Shown: positions 17,033-24,668, counted from the stretch's first letter. The stretch: 49,007 nt of DNA from Candidatus Handelsmanbacteria bacterium (GCA_016867395.1 VGJS01000030.1:1-49007); one strand, 5' to 3'. Numbers and translations are program-made. The notes: generated by a model from the sequence alone, not told the origin.

Positions 17033-17726
17033 GGTCCTCTGCCTGGAGCAGGTCGAGAAGGACTTCGGCAACTTCACCGCCCTGGCCCAGGTCAACCTAC
17101 GCGTCAGCCGTGGGACCTTTGTGCTCCTCCTGGGCGCCAACGGGGCGGGCAAAAGCACCCTGCTGCGCCTGCTGGCCGGCCTGAGCAAACCCACCCGGGG
17201 GCGGGTGCTAGTGGCCGGCGCCGAACCCAACTACACCCCGGCTGCGCGGTCCGCGGTGGGCCTGCTCTCCCACTCCACCCTGCTTTACGACGATCTGAGC
17301 GCCCGCGAGAACCTGCGTTTCACCGCTCGCCTCTACGGCCTGGCTGCCCCGGAAAAACGCATCGACCAGGCCCTGGACGCCGCCGGACTTGGGGAACGCC
17401 AGCACCATCGCGTCCGCACCTTCTCCCGGGGCATGAAGCAGCGCCTGGCCCTGGCCAGGGCCACCCTGCACCGTCCGTCCCTGCTGCTTTTCGATGAGCC
17501 CTATACTGGCCTGGATCAGCGGGCCTCCGCGGCCCTGAGCCAGCAGTTGATCCAGCTCAAAGAGCGGGGTAGCACCAGCGTGCTGGTCACCCACAATCTG
17601 GAAGAGGCCGTCCATCTGGCCGACCGCCTGGTCATCCTGCGGCGCGGTCGGGTCGGGTACGATGCCCCCTGGTCGGGCGGCAGCACGGCGGAGCTGGGGA
17701 GCCTCTATGAGCAGCACCTTGGATAG
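17019..17726 (+). CDS. ccmA: Haem exporter ATP-binding protein CcmA
   Basis: This ABC ATPase of about 235 residues shows Walker A LGANGAGKSTLLRLLAGL, the signature loop TFSRGMKQRLALARA, Walker B LLLFDEPYTGLD and the switch His in LVTHNLEEAV. With CcmB, CcmC and CcmD it forms the complex that releases holo-CcmE from the haem-loading site at the cost of ATP. The start may be ATG 17019 or ATG 17010; both fall inside the end of the previous gene. The frame is open far upstream without similarity. It overlaps ccmB by 20 bases. Confidence 0.94.
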   Translation: MNPDEVLCLEQVEKDFGNFTALAQVNLRVSRGTFVLLLGANGAGKSTLLRLLAGLSKPTRGRVLVAGAEPNYTPAARSAVGLLSHSTLLYDDLSARENLRFTARLYGLAAPEKRIDQALDAAGLGERQHHRVRTFSRGMKQRLALARATLHRPSLLLFDEPYTGLDQRASAALSQQLIQLKERGSTSVLVTHNLEEAVHLADRLVILRRGRVGYDAPWSGGSTAELGSLYEQHLG

Positions 17727-18423
17727 ACCGGCACTGGGCGAGGAGCGCGGCTTCTGGGGCGCCGCGATGGCCGTGCTGCGCAAGGACCTGCTGGCCGAGT
17801 GGCACACCAGGGAACGGCTCAGCACCATGGTGTTCTTCGTGTTGCTGACCCTGCTGGTCTTCAACTTCTCCTTTGAGCTGGGCGGGGCGGCCCTGCACCA
17901 GATTGGCCCGGGGGTGTTGTGGTCGGCCTTTGTTTTTGCCAGCCTCTTCGGCCTGCACCACACCTTTGCCGCCGAACAGGAGAACAACTGCCTCGACGCC
18001 CTGCTGGCCGCCCCTGTCAGCCGCGGGGCGGTTTACCTGGGCAAGATGGCGGGCAACCTCCTCTTCCTTTTAGTCGTCGAGCTGCTGGCCCTGCCTTTCT
18101 TCGCCCTCTTCTTCAATCTCTCCCTGGAGGCGTACCTGCTGCCCTTGCTGGGGGTTTTTGCCCTGGGCGCAGGTTGCCTCTCGGCGGTGGGCACCTTGTT
18201 TGCGGCGCTATGCAGCAACCTGCGCCTGCGGGAGCTGCTCCTGCCCCTGCTGCTCTTGCCCATGGTCGCGCCGGTCATCATCTCCTGCGTGGGCACCACC
18301 GCCATGATCTTTCAGGAGCGGAATCCCGAGGAATATTTTCCCTACTTGCGTATCTTGGGTGTCTATTGGGTGTTATTCTCCGCCTTGTCCCTGATCCTGT
18401 TCGACCACGTCGTCGAGGAGTGA
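17707..18423 (+). CDS. ccmB: Haem exporter permease CcmB
   Basis: This 238-residue protein has six predicted membrane spans, starting after AVLRKDLLAEWHTRERLSTM, a typical CcmB N-terminus. The conserved segment LHHTFAAEQENNCLDALLAA follows the second span. It is the membrane partner of CcmA in the CcmABCD complex. The ATG at 17707 lies within the 3' end of ccmA. Length and topology are normal. Confidence 0.94.
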   Translation: MSSTLDRPALGEERGFWGAAMAVLRKDLLAEWHTRERLSTMVFFVLLTLLVFNFSFELGGAALHQIGPGVLWSAFVFASLFGLHHTFAAEQENNCLDALLAAPVSRGAVYLGKMAGNLLFLLVVELLALPFFALFFNLSLEAYLLPLLGVFALGAGCLSAVGTLFAALCSNLRLRELLLPLLLLPMVAPVIISCVGTTAMIFQERNPEEYFPYLRILGVYWVLFSALSLILFDHVVEE

Positions 18424-18428
18424 TTCCT

Positions 18429-19118
18429 ATGTCCAGTCGGCTATCCGGGCTTTTTGCTGGCCTCGTCTTCCTCAGCATGGGCCTGGCCCTGTACATGGTG
18501 TTCATCTACGCACCCACCGAGGCCCAGATGGGCGTGGTCCAGCGCATCTTCTATTTCCATGTGCCTTCGGCCATGACCTCCTTCCTGGCTTTCTTCATCG
18601 TTTTTATCACAAGCATCCAGTACCTGCGCACCCGGCAGGAGAAGTGGGACCAGCTGGCCTTGAGCGCCGCGGAACTGGGGGTGGTCTTTTCGCTGATCGT
18701 CCTAATCACCGGCCCCATCTGGGCCAAACCTATCTGGGGGGCCTGGTGGCGCTGGGAGCCCCGCCTCACTTCCATGCTAATCATGTTCACCATGTACGTC
18801 GCCTATCTGATGGTGCGCGCCTACGGCACCCGGCCCCTGCAGACCCGGCGCCTCGCCGCCGTCCTGGGGATCGTCGGCTTCGTCAACGTGCCCCTGGTCC
18901 ACTTCTCAATCGAACTGTGGACTCCCGAACAACAACTCCACCCTCAACAGGTCTCCCTCGACCCCCACATGGCCTACACCAAGTACGCCTCCAACCTGGC
19001 GCTCTTCTGTTTCTTTTTTTATCTGCTGCACTGGCGGTGTCAGCTCGAAAAAGGATCGCGGCTGCTGGCCCAGTTGCGGCGGCAGGCCGAGGCGCTGCTC
19101 CCCGAGGAAAAGAGATAG
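18429..19118 (+). CDS. ccmC: Haem-handling protein CcmC
   Basis: This 229-residue membrane protein has six spans and carries the WWD-type motif as WGAWWRWEPRLTSMLIMF. In Escherichia coli the same place reads WVWDARLTS, so the Asp is Glu here. Conserved His contexts are FYFHVPSAMTSF and VPLVHFSIELWTPEQQLHP. CcmC loads haem onto CcmE at the outer face of the membrane. It starts 5 bases after ccmB and is followed by ccmD two bases after its stop. Confidence 0.95.
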   Translation: MSSRLSGLFAGLVFLSMGLALYMVFIYAPTEAQMGVVQRIFYFHVPSAMTSFLAFFIVFITSIQYLRTRQEKWDQLALSAAELGVVFSLIVLITGPIWAKPIWGAWWRWEPRLTSMLIMFTMYVAYLMVRAYGTRPLQTRRLAAVLGIVGFVNVPLVHFSIELWTPEQQLHPQQVSLDPHMAYTKYASNLALFCFFFYLLHWRCQLEKGSRLLAQLRRQAEALLPEEKR

Positions 19119-19120
19119 CG

Positions 19121-19279
19121 ATGGATACCCTTCCCTACCTGTTCGCCGGCTACACCGCCATCTGGATCATCTTTTTTGGCTACATCTGGTGGCTGCAGAG
19201 TCGGCAGAAGCAACTGCAACAGGAGATCGCCCTGCTCCAACAGAAGCTGGCGGCCAGCGAGGCAGATCCCCCTGCCTGA
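19121..19279 (+). CDS. ccmD: Small membrane protein CcmD
   Basis: This 52-residue protein reads MDTLPYLFAGYTAIWIIFFG, one membrane helix, followed by YIWWLQSRQKQLQQEIALLQ, a basic then coiled-coil tail. The size, the single helix and the position directly after ccmC are those of CcmD, which is needed to release haem-loaded CcmE from CcmC. It is shorter than usual ORF cut-offs but has a clean ATG two bases after the ccmC stop. Confidence 0.88.
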   Translation: MDTLPYLFAGYTAIWIIFFGYIWWLQSRQKQLQQEIALLQQKLAASEADPPA

Positions 19280-19318
19280 CCCTGCCCTGGTCCCTGCCCC
19301 AGGGGACATTCCGGTTGT

Positions 19319-19348
19319 TTGACACTGACTTCCGCACCGTGTTATATT
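19319..19348 (+). promoter_or_regulatory. Sigma-70-type promoter of the nuclease-domain pair
   Basis: TTGACA at 19319-19324 and TATATT at 19343-19348 are separated by 18 bases. The predicted start site lies about 40 bases before the ATG at 19393. A GC-rich inverted repeat just upstream (GTCCC ... GGGAC, about 19290-19307) may end the ccm transcript. Confidence 0.7.
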
Positions 19349-19392
19349 TTCACCACCTTTGACTTTAGCCAGCCCCAATCCCGGTAGTGATT

Positions 19393-20007
19393 ATGGTCGA
19401 AATGGTGGTGGGCGGGGTTTACCTTAACGCCCAATCCTACCCCCGCCTCCTGCTCAGGCGGAAAGAGGGAGACACTTGTCTCCAGATCGTTATTGGCCCC
19501 TTTGAGGCCATTGCGATCTCCATGGCCCACAACAACCAGAAGCCGCTGCGCCCCATCAGCTACGATCTGGCCTGCGCCCTGATTGGGGAGATCGAAGCCC
19601 GCGTGCTGAAGATCGAGATCACCGATCTGCACGAGGGCACCTTTTACGCCAAGGTTTTCCTGGAAAGCCGGGACGGCAGCGTGGTTTCGCTGGACTCCCG
19701 CCCCAGCGACGCCATCGCCCTGGCCCTGCGCACCGCCGCCCCCATCTTCGCGGCGCCGGCGGTGCTGGCCGAAGCCGGCCGCCCCTGGTCCGCCGAGGAC
19801 ATTCCCCGGGCCCTCCAGTTGCCTGCGGCCACCCCCGAGATCCCCGAGGCGTTGCCACTGCCCCCATCCCTCTCCCCGGCCGAATCCCTCAGCCACGTCG
19901 AACTGCTCAAGAAACGCCTCGGCCAGGCCATTGCCGAAGAGGCCTACGAGGAGGCTGCCCGTCTGCGCGACCAGATCGCTGGCATCGAGCAGCAGACCGC
20001 CACCTGA
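19393..20007 (+). CDS. Bifunctional nuclease (DUF151) domain protein with UVR motif, copy 1
   Basis: This 204-residue protein has an N-terminal BFN/DUF151 domain (about 1-125). Motifs are IVIGPFEAIAISMA, RPISYDLACALI and the signature LDSRPSDAIALALR. A proline-rich linker follows, then a C-terminal UvrB/UvrC-type helical pair (LLKKRLGQAIAEEAYEEAAR, LRDQIAGIE). The family is named for a plant protein with DNase and RNase activity; bacterial roles are unclear. A GTG two codons upstream is an alternative start. It is followed 45 bp downstream by a paralogue with the same domain order. Confidence 0.88.
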   Translation: MVEMVVGGVYLNAQSYPRLLLRRKEGDTCLQIVIGPFEAIAISMAHNNQKPLRPISYDLACALIGEIEARVLKIEITDLHEGTFYAKVFLESRDGSVVSLDSRPSDAIALALRTAAPIFAAPAVLAEAGRPWSAEDIPRALQLPAATPEIPEALPLPPSLSPAESLSHVELLKKRLGQAIAEEAYEEAARLRDQIAGIEQQTAT

Positions 20008-20052
20008 GCCCCTCCGTCTTGCAACCCTGCAAATTAATTGGAGGTTAGGGAA

Positions 20053-20760
20053 ATGGACGACAAGTCCGTAGTGGAAATGTCTGTGGTCAAGGTGAGCCCC
20101 TATCTGAAAATCGAGCGCCCCCTGCTCTGGCTCTGCGAGAAGTCCGGCCCGCGCCCGCTCCTGCTGCCCATCGCCATCGGCCAGTTCGAGGCCGCGGCCA
20201 TCCAGATGCACCTCGAACAGGAAGAACCCTCGCGGCCCATCTCCTACGACCTGCTCACCTCCATCCTAAACCGTCTGTCCGCGCCCCTGCGCCGGGTGCT
20301 CATCCACACCGCCCGCAAACAGATCTACTACGCCCGCATCACTATCGAAACGGATCGGCAGTTGCGCGAATTGGACTCCCGCCCCAGCGACGCCATCGCC
20401 CTGGCCCTGCGCACCGGGGCGCCCATCTTTGTCACCAGGGAGTTGCTCGATTTGGTGGGATACGAGACCGAGGAAGGGGAAGCGCAGATCTCGGAGGCCA
20501 TCACCCGTTTCAGCGACCTGGAGCCCCATCTGGTGACAACCAGGAAACAGGCCGTCGCCTCGGTAAAAGCCAGGCTGCGGCAACAGGCAGAGAACCCCGC
20601 AACCGCGCAGATCGCCGAAGTGATTGAACCCGCCTCCCCTGCGGATCTGCTCAGCCTGCTTCAGGCCAGGCTGGAACAGGCGGTGCTCTGCGAGCAGTAC
20701 GAGGAAGCGGCCAAACTACGCGACCAGATCGAATTGCTGGTGAACCGGAGCAGACCCTGA
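20053..20760 (+). CDS. Bifunctional nuclease (DUF151) domain protein with UVR motif, copy 2
   Basis: This 235-residue paralogue of the preceding gene shares LDSRPSDAIALALRTGAPIF and PISYDLLTSILNRL. A longer linker (about 130-195) leads to the UVR segment LLSLLQARLEQAVLCEQYEE, AAKLRDQIELL. A strong ribosome binding site, GGAGG at 20040-20044, precedes ATG 20053. It is nearly as conserved as copy 1 in the BFN core, but the N-terminus differs (VEMSVVKVSPYLKIERPLLW). The tandem layout implies duplication and joint expression from the promoter at 19319. Confidence 0.88.
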   Translation: MDDKSVVEMSVVKVSPYLKIERPLLWLCEKSGPRPLLLPIAIGQFEAAAIQMHLEQEEPSRPISYDLLTSILNRLSAPLRRVLIHTARKQIYYARITIETDRQLRELDSRPSDAIALALRTGAPIFVTRELLDLVGYETEEGEAQISEAITRFSDLEPHLVTTRKQAVASVKARLRQQAENPATAQIAEVIEPASPADLLSLLQARLEQAVLCEQYEEAAKLRDQIELLVNRSRP

Positions 20761-20831
20761 GCGCGAGCCCTGCGGCCGGCACCCCGCGACTGGGGATTTG
20801 CCCCGCCGCCCACCCCCTCCCCACCCCGACC

Positions 20832-21314
20832 GTGCGCCACCGGTCTTCGGGTTCTGCTGCTTTAGGGCGGTATCTGCTGCTGGCTGCCCTAACCCTCTTT
20901 GCTGCCTGCGGCGGCGAAGACCCCGCTTTTTCCACGCCGGCAGCCACCTTTAAGACCTACAAAAATGCCATCGCCGCCGGTGACCTGGACATGCTCTGGT
21001 CCTGCCTGAGCGCCAACTACCAGAACACCGTCTATCAGGGGGATCGCGCTGCGTTGGCCAGGGAATGGCGGGAACACCCGGAACAGTTGCAAAGCGCCCT
21101 GCGCCGGGAGATCGCCCAGGAAAAACCGATCAATGACCGCATCGGCTACCTGCTCTTCGACTCTACCACCCTGGCCTCTCCCCAGACCTCGCCCTTTTTC
21201 TATTTTATTCGCGAGGGCAAGGGCTGGAAACTCACCACCCATCTGGACAGCCTCTTCCACCGCGAGTTGGAGCAGGCCATCGCCAAAGGGGAGTTCAAGC
21301 TCCCGTCTGACTGA
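20832..21314 (+). CDS. Putative lipoprotein of unknown function
   Basis: This 160-residue protein has a lipobox, LAALTLFAACGG, with Cys at about residue 26. The mature part begins FSTPAATFKTYKNAIAAGDL, followed by DMLWSCLSANYQN. This pattern is common in NTF2-like/DUF4878-type lipoproteins that form small cone-shaped pockets. The start is GTG at 20832; no strong ribosome binding site is seen. The function is unknown. It follows the BFN pair by 71 bases and converges with the anti-sigma gene. Confidence 0.75.
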   Translation: MRHRSSGSAALGRYLLLAALTLFAACGGEDPAFSTPAATFKTYKNAIAAGDLDMLWSCLSANYQNTVYQGDRAALAREWREHPEQLQSALRREIAQEKPINDRIGYLLFDSTTLASPQTSPFFYFIREGKGWKLTTHLDSLFHRELEQAIAKGEFKLPSD

Positions 21315-21340
21315 GTGGCCACTTCCCAACTGCCGGGATC

Positions 21341-21817
21341 TCAGAAGGCCGTCAGGTGTACCTGGGCCTGGGCGTGTACTCCAGAATAAGCGCGTTCGGG
21401 GAACTGTTCCCTGAGAGGCTGGTTGCGGCCTGACATTGCCCGTTGCGAGTATTCCTGGTACGCGGGAGTGCCCCAGGAGGCGTATTCCCGGGTTTCGATC
21501 TGGTCCTGGGGTTCAGGCCACAGCAGGATGAGCAGGACAACCCCGAGGGCAAAGGCCCAAGTCACTTTGCGCCAGCGGCGCTCTTGTCTGATCGCCAGGC
21601 GCTCCTGCACCTGAGGCCACAGCCCCAACCTGAAACTAGCCGTAGGGCCTTTCTGGGCCAGGAGGCCCAACTCTTCGCGCACCTGCCGCACCCCCTGAGT
21701 CGTGGCCAGGCACGCCGGGCACCGCGAGGTATGCAGCTCCATTTTCTCGGCCTGTTCCAGGCTGGTACCGCCTTCTATGTAATCCGACAGATACTCCTCA
21801 AACTCTTCACACCTCAA
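21341..21817 (-). CDS. Zinc-finger anti-sigma factor, orphan
   Basis: This 158-residue protein begins MRCEEFEEYLSDYIEGGTSL and has ELHTSRCPAC, the His-x3-Cys-x2-Cys zinc-binding anti-sigma (zf-HC2/ZAS) motif. A single membrane helix follows near residues 87-102 (WAFALGVVLLILLW), and then a ~55-residue outer segment rich in Gln, Arg and Tyr. Such proteins hold an ECF sigma factor at the membrane until a signal arrives. No sigma factor gene is adjacent: upstream is a divergent lipoprotein gene. Its partner must be elsewhere. Confidence 0.82.
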   Translation of the reverse strand: MRCEEFEEYLSDYIEGGTSLEQAEKMELHTSRCPACLATTQGVRQVREELGLLAQKGPTASFRLGLWPQVQERLAIRQERRWRKVTWAFALGVVLLILLWPEPQDQIETREYASWGTPAYQEYSQRAMSGRNQPLREQFPERAYSGVHAQAQVHLTAF

Positions 21818-21937
21818 TGCAATAATTACCTCCCTGGCAAGGCGATATTTGAACCGCAGTGGTTGAGAGAATAGACTATTGCCCCCTGCCCGGAGTTCCC
21901 AGCTTAAGAACTAGAAAAACCAACCGATAATAACACC

Positions 21938-22504
21938 ATGCGTTCCTCCGCTCCCACCTTTCGGCCCCCGTCCTGGCTCAGCCGGCTCCAGCAGTTCTGC
22001 CCGGTTCTCCTGGGCCTCTGGCTTTCTCTGGCTACCACCGGCTGCGCCGTGCGCACCCTTCCCCCTATCAAGTACGTGCCCTTGCTGGGAAAAGAAAAGG
22101 AGATTCCCACAACGCAGGTGCTAGTAAAAGCGCTGGGGGATAGGGACCTGAATCTGCGGGCCCAGGCCGTCCAGGTGCTGGGGGTCCTCGGACAGAGCAA
22201 GAGCAACAAGCTTAAGCGCGAGGTGGCCGAGGCCCTCGGCATGGCTCTCAAGGACCACGACCCCGGCATCCGCCTACAGGCGGTCGAGTTGTTGGGGAAG
22301 ATGGAGGACAAGTACGCCAACCGGTATCTGCTGAGCGCCCTTAAGGACACCAACCCCTTCATCCGCGATCAGGTGCTCAAGATGCTTTCCGTTCGGGAAG
22401 GAACCCGGATTCAGGCCGAACAGCAGGCCCTGGCAGAGGCGCTAGCGCGGGCCCAGGCCCAGGCCGCCCAGGCCCAAGCAGAAGCTCAGGGCCAGACCCC
22501 CTGA
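21938..22504 (+). CDS. HEAT-repeat lipoprotein
   Basis: This 188-residue protein has a signal sequence with lipobox LSLATTGC (Cys near residue 35). At least two or three HEAT-like helical repeats follow: LVKALGDRDLNLRAQAVQVL, ALKDHDPGIRLQAVELLGKM and ALKDTNPFIRDQVLKMLSVR. The C-terminus is an Ala/Gln-rich low-complexity tail (AQAQAAQAQAEAQGQ). HEAT repeats usually bind other proteins. The partner is unknown. It is divergent from the anti-sigma gene and convergent with the XRE regulator. Confidence 0.8.
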   Translation: MRSSAPTFRPPSWLSRLQQFCPVLLGLWLSLATTGCAVRTLPPIKYVPLLGKEKEIPTTQVLVKALGDRDLNLRAQAVQVLGVLGQSKSNKLKREVAEALGMALKDHDPGIRLQAVELLGKMEDKYANRYLLSALKDTNPFIRDQVLKMLSVREGTRIQAEQQALAEALARAQAQAAQAQAEAQGQTP

Positions 22505-22522
22505 GGTGGCCCCCCGGCACTC

Positions 22523-23104
22523 CTATTCGCCAACCTCCAGCCCCATGGCGTCTAGCATGCTGATCAAGCCCTTCCATTGTTTGTCTGACATGGACTCGAC
22601 CAGGGCCAAAAGCGCCAGGATGTTCCGTTTGCCCTTGAGGCGATAACAGCGCACCAGCAGTTCGCGCCAGCTTTCTTCTGCCAGGACTTTGCGGATATCG
22701 GAGTTGGTCAGCGCATCGAGGATTTGCGGTTCGATGGTATCCCCTGCATCGAGCAGGCGCTGAACCACGGGATCGTATAGCACTTGGCGCATTTTCTGGA
22801 ACAGGCCGATGGCCTCGTCGGAACCCGTCAAACCGACCCGCGCCTCGTAGGCCGCCAGCAATACCTGGGTCAGGTCCAGTTCGAGCACCTCGGCGAACTT
22901 CTTACAGATCTCGTCCGAAGGGATCTTATCCCCCTTCTCGATCTGGCCTATATAAGTATTCCATATGCCTTTGGGGCGGCCTGGGGTCAGGATCTGCTCC
23001 CCGAGTTGGCGCTGGCTGAGCCGCTTCCGGGTCCGGGCGTCCCGGATCAGGTCGGCAAAGCGCATCTCATTGCCAGGTCTATCGTTCTTCCTCATCGCGG
23101 CCAT
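22523..23104 (-). CDS. XRE-family transcriptional regulator
   Basis: This 193-residue protein has a helix-turn-helix at about residues 15-80: FADLIRDARTRKRLSQRQLG, then NTYIGQIEKGDKIPSDEICK. The C-terminal half (YDPVVQRLLDAGDTIEPQIL to the end) is helical and not recognised, and may be a ligand or dimerisation region. The ATG at 23104 is the first in the frame. It faces a 440-bp intergenic region containing two palindromes and a promoter, which are candidate binding sites. It could control itself and the divergent RNA/glycosyltransferase unit; that is inference from layout. Confidence 0.85.
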   Translation of the reverse strand: MAAMRKNDRPGNEMRFADLIRDARTRKRLSQRQLGEQILTPGRPKGIWNTYIGQIEKGDKIPSDEICKKFAEVLELDLTQVLLAAYEARVGLTGSDEAIGLFQKMRQVLYDPVVQRLLDAGDTIEPQILDALTNSDIRKVLAEESWRELLVRCYRLKGKRNILALLALVESMSDKQWKGLISMLDAMGLEVGE

Positions 23105-23163
23105 GGGGACAATTTAGTCCAAAAGCAGGGCGCCGCAAGCGGAACCTGTCTACACACACTTGA

Positions 23164-23179
23164 GGGTTTATATAAACCC
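23164..23179. promoter_or_regulatory. Perfect 16-bp palindrome upstream of the XRE regulator
   Basis: GGGTTTATATAAACCC is a perfect dyad, 60 bp upstream of the XRE start codon and 30 bp from the divergent promoter. Its AT core could also serve as a -10 element. Dyads of this size are typical dimeric repressor sites, so autoregulation by the XRE protein is plausible. Confidence 0.55.
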
Positions 23180-23208
23180 GCCGGTGTTGTTCCTCTGCGA
23201 GAATTGCC

Positions 23209-23237
23209 TTGACAACACACAGCGGTGTGTTTAAATT
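23209..23237 (+). promoter_or_regulatory. Sigma-70 promoter with an inverted repeat in its spacer
   Basis: TTGACA (23209-23214) and TAAATT (23232-23237) are 17 bases apart. The spacer holds the inverted repeat AACACAC-agcg-GTGTGTT (23214-23231). A protein bound there would block RNA polymerase, so this looks like a repressible promoter. The first gene downstream is more than 300 bp away. Confidence 0.7.
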
Positions 23238-23243
23238 ACATGT

Positions 23244-23528
23244 ATGCGGGTGGTATTCTAGAGGCCTTTGGCTTCAAGCTCGCAAGTGAGCGTGAGGCTC
23301 GGTCACAAATAAAAAAAGGACCGAGTGTGGCGATTTGTCGAGCGTGGTGATCAATCATGCTGGAGCTCGATTCCCCCTCTTCGAGTTTCTGAGGTCTTCA
23401 GAAATTTCCTCCCCGCACCGCCTCGTTTGAAGATCTCAGCAACAGCTTTTTGATCTCACCCTTCAGTTGCCACACTCCTTGATTTTCTCCTGCGCGCAGT
23501 CCATCTTTGGGATGCGCGTTTTTATTTT
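23244..23528 (+). ncRNA. Candidate structured noncoding RNA or long attenuator leader
   Basis: The interval runs from the promoter at 23209-23237 to a Rho-independent terminator at 23493-23528 and contains no convincing ORF. Three hairpins can be read: CTCGGTC/GACCGAG with an A-rich loop (23298-23325); CTCGA/TCGAG with loop TTCCCCCTCT (23366-23385); and a 12-bp stem with one G-T pair, CTGAGGTCTTCA/TGAAGATCTCAG, enclosing a loop with TTTCCTCCCC (23389-23439). CU-rich loops could pair with Shine-Dalgarno sequences, as in some trans-acting small RNAs. Alternatively it is a 5' leader that attenuates the glycosyltransferase operon starting 16 bases after the terminator. No known RNA family was recognised. 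Confidence 0.55.
23493..23528 (+). terminator. Rho-independent terminator before the glycosyltransferase genes
   Basis: The stem CGCGCA (23493-23498) pairs with TGCGCG (23513-23518), with an inner TCC/GGA extension, and is followed by TTTTTATTTT (23519-23528). It lies in a gene-free interval, so it ends a noncoding transcript or acts as an attenuator. Confidence 0.75.
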
Positions 23529-23543
23529 CCTTTCTGAAAGCTC

Positions 23544-24662
23544 ATGCACATCAGTATGGCGGTATTCGGCGACTTGCGCTTCGACTACCGCGTCTTTCGC
23601 GAAGCCCAGTGCCTGTGCCAAGCAGGTCACCGCGTGTCCATTGTCTCTTCGGTCTTTAATCCAGCTCCCCTACAGGGATGGGGGAAGGTCGAACTCTACC
23701 TGATTCCCATCGACCGCTCGGGCTCGCTGCGCCTCACCTATCCGCACTTCTGGCGGCAGGCGAAGCAACTGCTGCTGGCGGCGCGGGCCGACGCCTATCA
23801 CGCCCATGACCTGGATGCCCTCTGGCCGGCCGCGGCCGCGGCCAGAAGATTCGATGTGCCATTGATCTACGACTCTCACGAGTACTGGACCGAACAATCC
23901 TCCCTGGTCAACCGCCCCGCGATACGCCAATTCTGGGCCCTGCTCGAAAGCCGGCTCATACGGCGGGTCCATCGCACCATTGCCGTAAGCACCTCCATCG
24001 CCCGGTCCCTGCAGGAGCAGTACGGGTTGGAAGAGGTGGTGGTGGTGCGCAACCTGCCGCTCTACCGCTCTCCGGTGCCAAGCGACCGGATTCGGGCTGA
24101 ACTCGGATTGGCCGCCGACCGCCGGGTGGTATTGTACCAGGGCGGGTTTCTCACCGACAACGGCCTGGCCGAACAGATCGACGCCTTCGGTGGTTTAGGC
24201 GAGGACCTCGCCTTTGTCCTCGTCGGCGACGGCCCAAGGGAGACGGCCCTCAAGGCGCAGGTGCGCGAACGCGACCTGGGGAACCGGGTCTACTTCGTCC
24301 CCAGGGTGCCTTTTGCCGAACTGCATTCCTATACCTGTTCCGCCGATCTGGGGTTGTGCCTGATCAAAGGCAAAGGCAGGAGCTTTTACTATTCTCTGCC
24401 CAACAAACTCTTCGAATACCTGATGGCTGGCCTGCCGGTGCTGGCCAGTGACTTTCCCGATATGCGGGCCGTAATCGAGGAATCGGCAGCCGGCCTGGTG
24501 GCCAACCCAAACGATCCGGAAGAGGTCCGCGCCCAGATCGAGGGCTTTTTCGCCGACCCAGCCCGCGCCTCGGCCTATCGTCAAGCGGCACTGGCCGCTG
24601 CCCGCCGCTACAACTGGGAGCAGGAAGCCCCCAGACTGCTGGCGGTGTACGCCGGGCTCTAA
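23544..24662 (+). CDS. GT4-family glycosyltransferase
   Basis: This 372-residue GT-B glycosyltransferase has an N-terminal acceptor domain, MHISMAVFGDLRFDYRVFRE, with YHAHDLDALWPAAAAARR. Its C-terminal donor domain has VVLYQGGFLTDNGLAEQIDA, FVLVGDGPRE and the nucleotide-sugar motif SLPNKLFEYLMAGLPVLASD. The EX7E-like region (KLFEYLMAG, with a following Asp-Met pair) fits retaining GT4 enzymes. It probably builds a surface polysaccharide or lipid-linked sugar; donor and acceptor are unknown. The start is ATG 23544, just after the terminator. The next glycosyltransferase follows by 6 bases. Confidence 0.9.
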   Translation: MHISMAVFGDLRFDYRVFREAQCLCQAGHRVSIVSSVFNPAPLQGWGKVELYLIPIDRSGSLRLTYPHFWRQAKQLLLAARADAYHAHDLDALWPAAAAARRFDVPLIYDSHEYWTEQSSLVNRPAIRQFWALLESRLIRRVHRTIAVSTSIARSLQEQYGLEEVVVVRNLPLYRSPVPSDRIRAELGLAADRRVVLYQGGFLTDNGLAEQIDAFGGLGEDLAFVLVGDGPRETALKAQVRERDLGNRVYFVPRVPFAELHSYTCSADLGLCLIKGKGRSFYYSLPNKLFEYLMAGLPVLASDFPDMRAVIEESAAGLVANPNDPEEVRAQIEGFFADPARASAYRQAALAAARRYNWEQEAPRLLAVYAGL

Positions 24663-24668
24663 GCCAGA

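Noticed and set aside
18752..18775. CcmC WWD motif with Glu for Asp as a defect
   Set aside because: The change is conservative, all His contexts are intact, and the whole operon looks functional.
23240..23350. A 36-codon ORF (ATG 23240) inside the candidate RNA
   Set aside because: The ATG lies at or before the predicted transcription start, no ribosome binding site precedes it, and the sequence resembles no known small protein.
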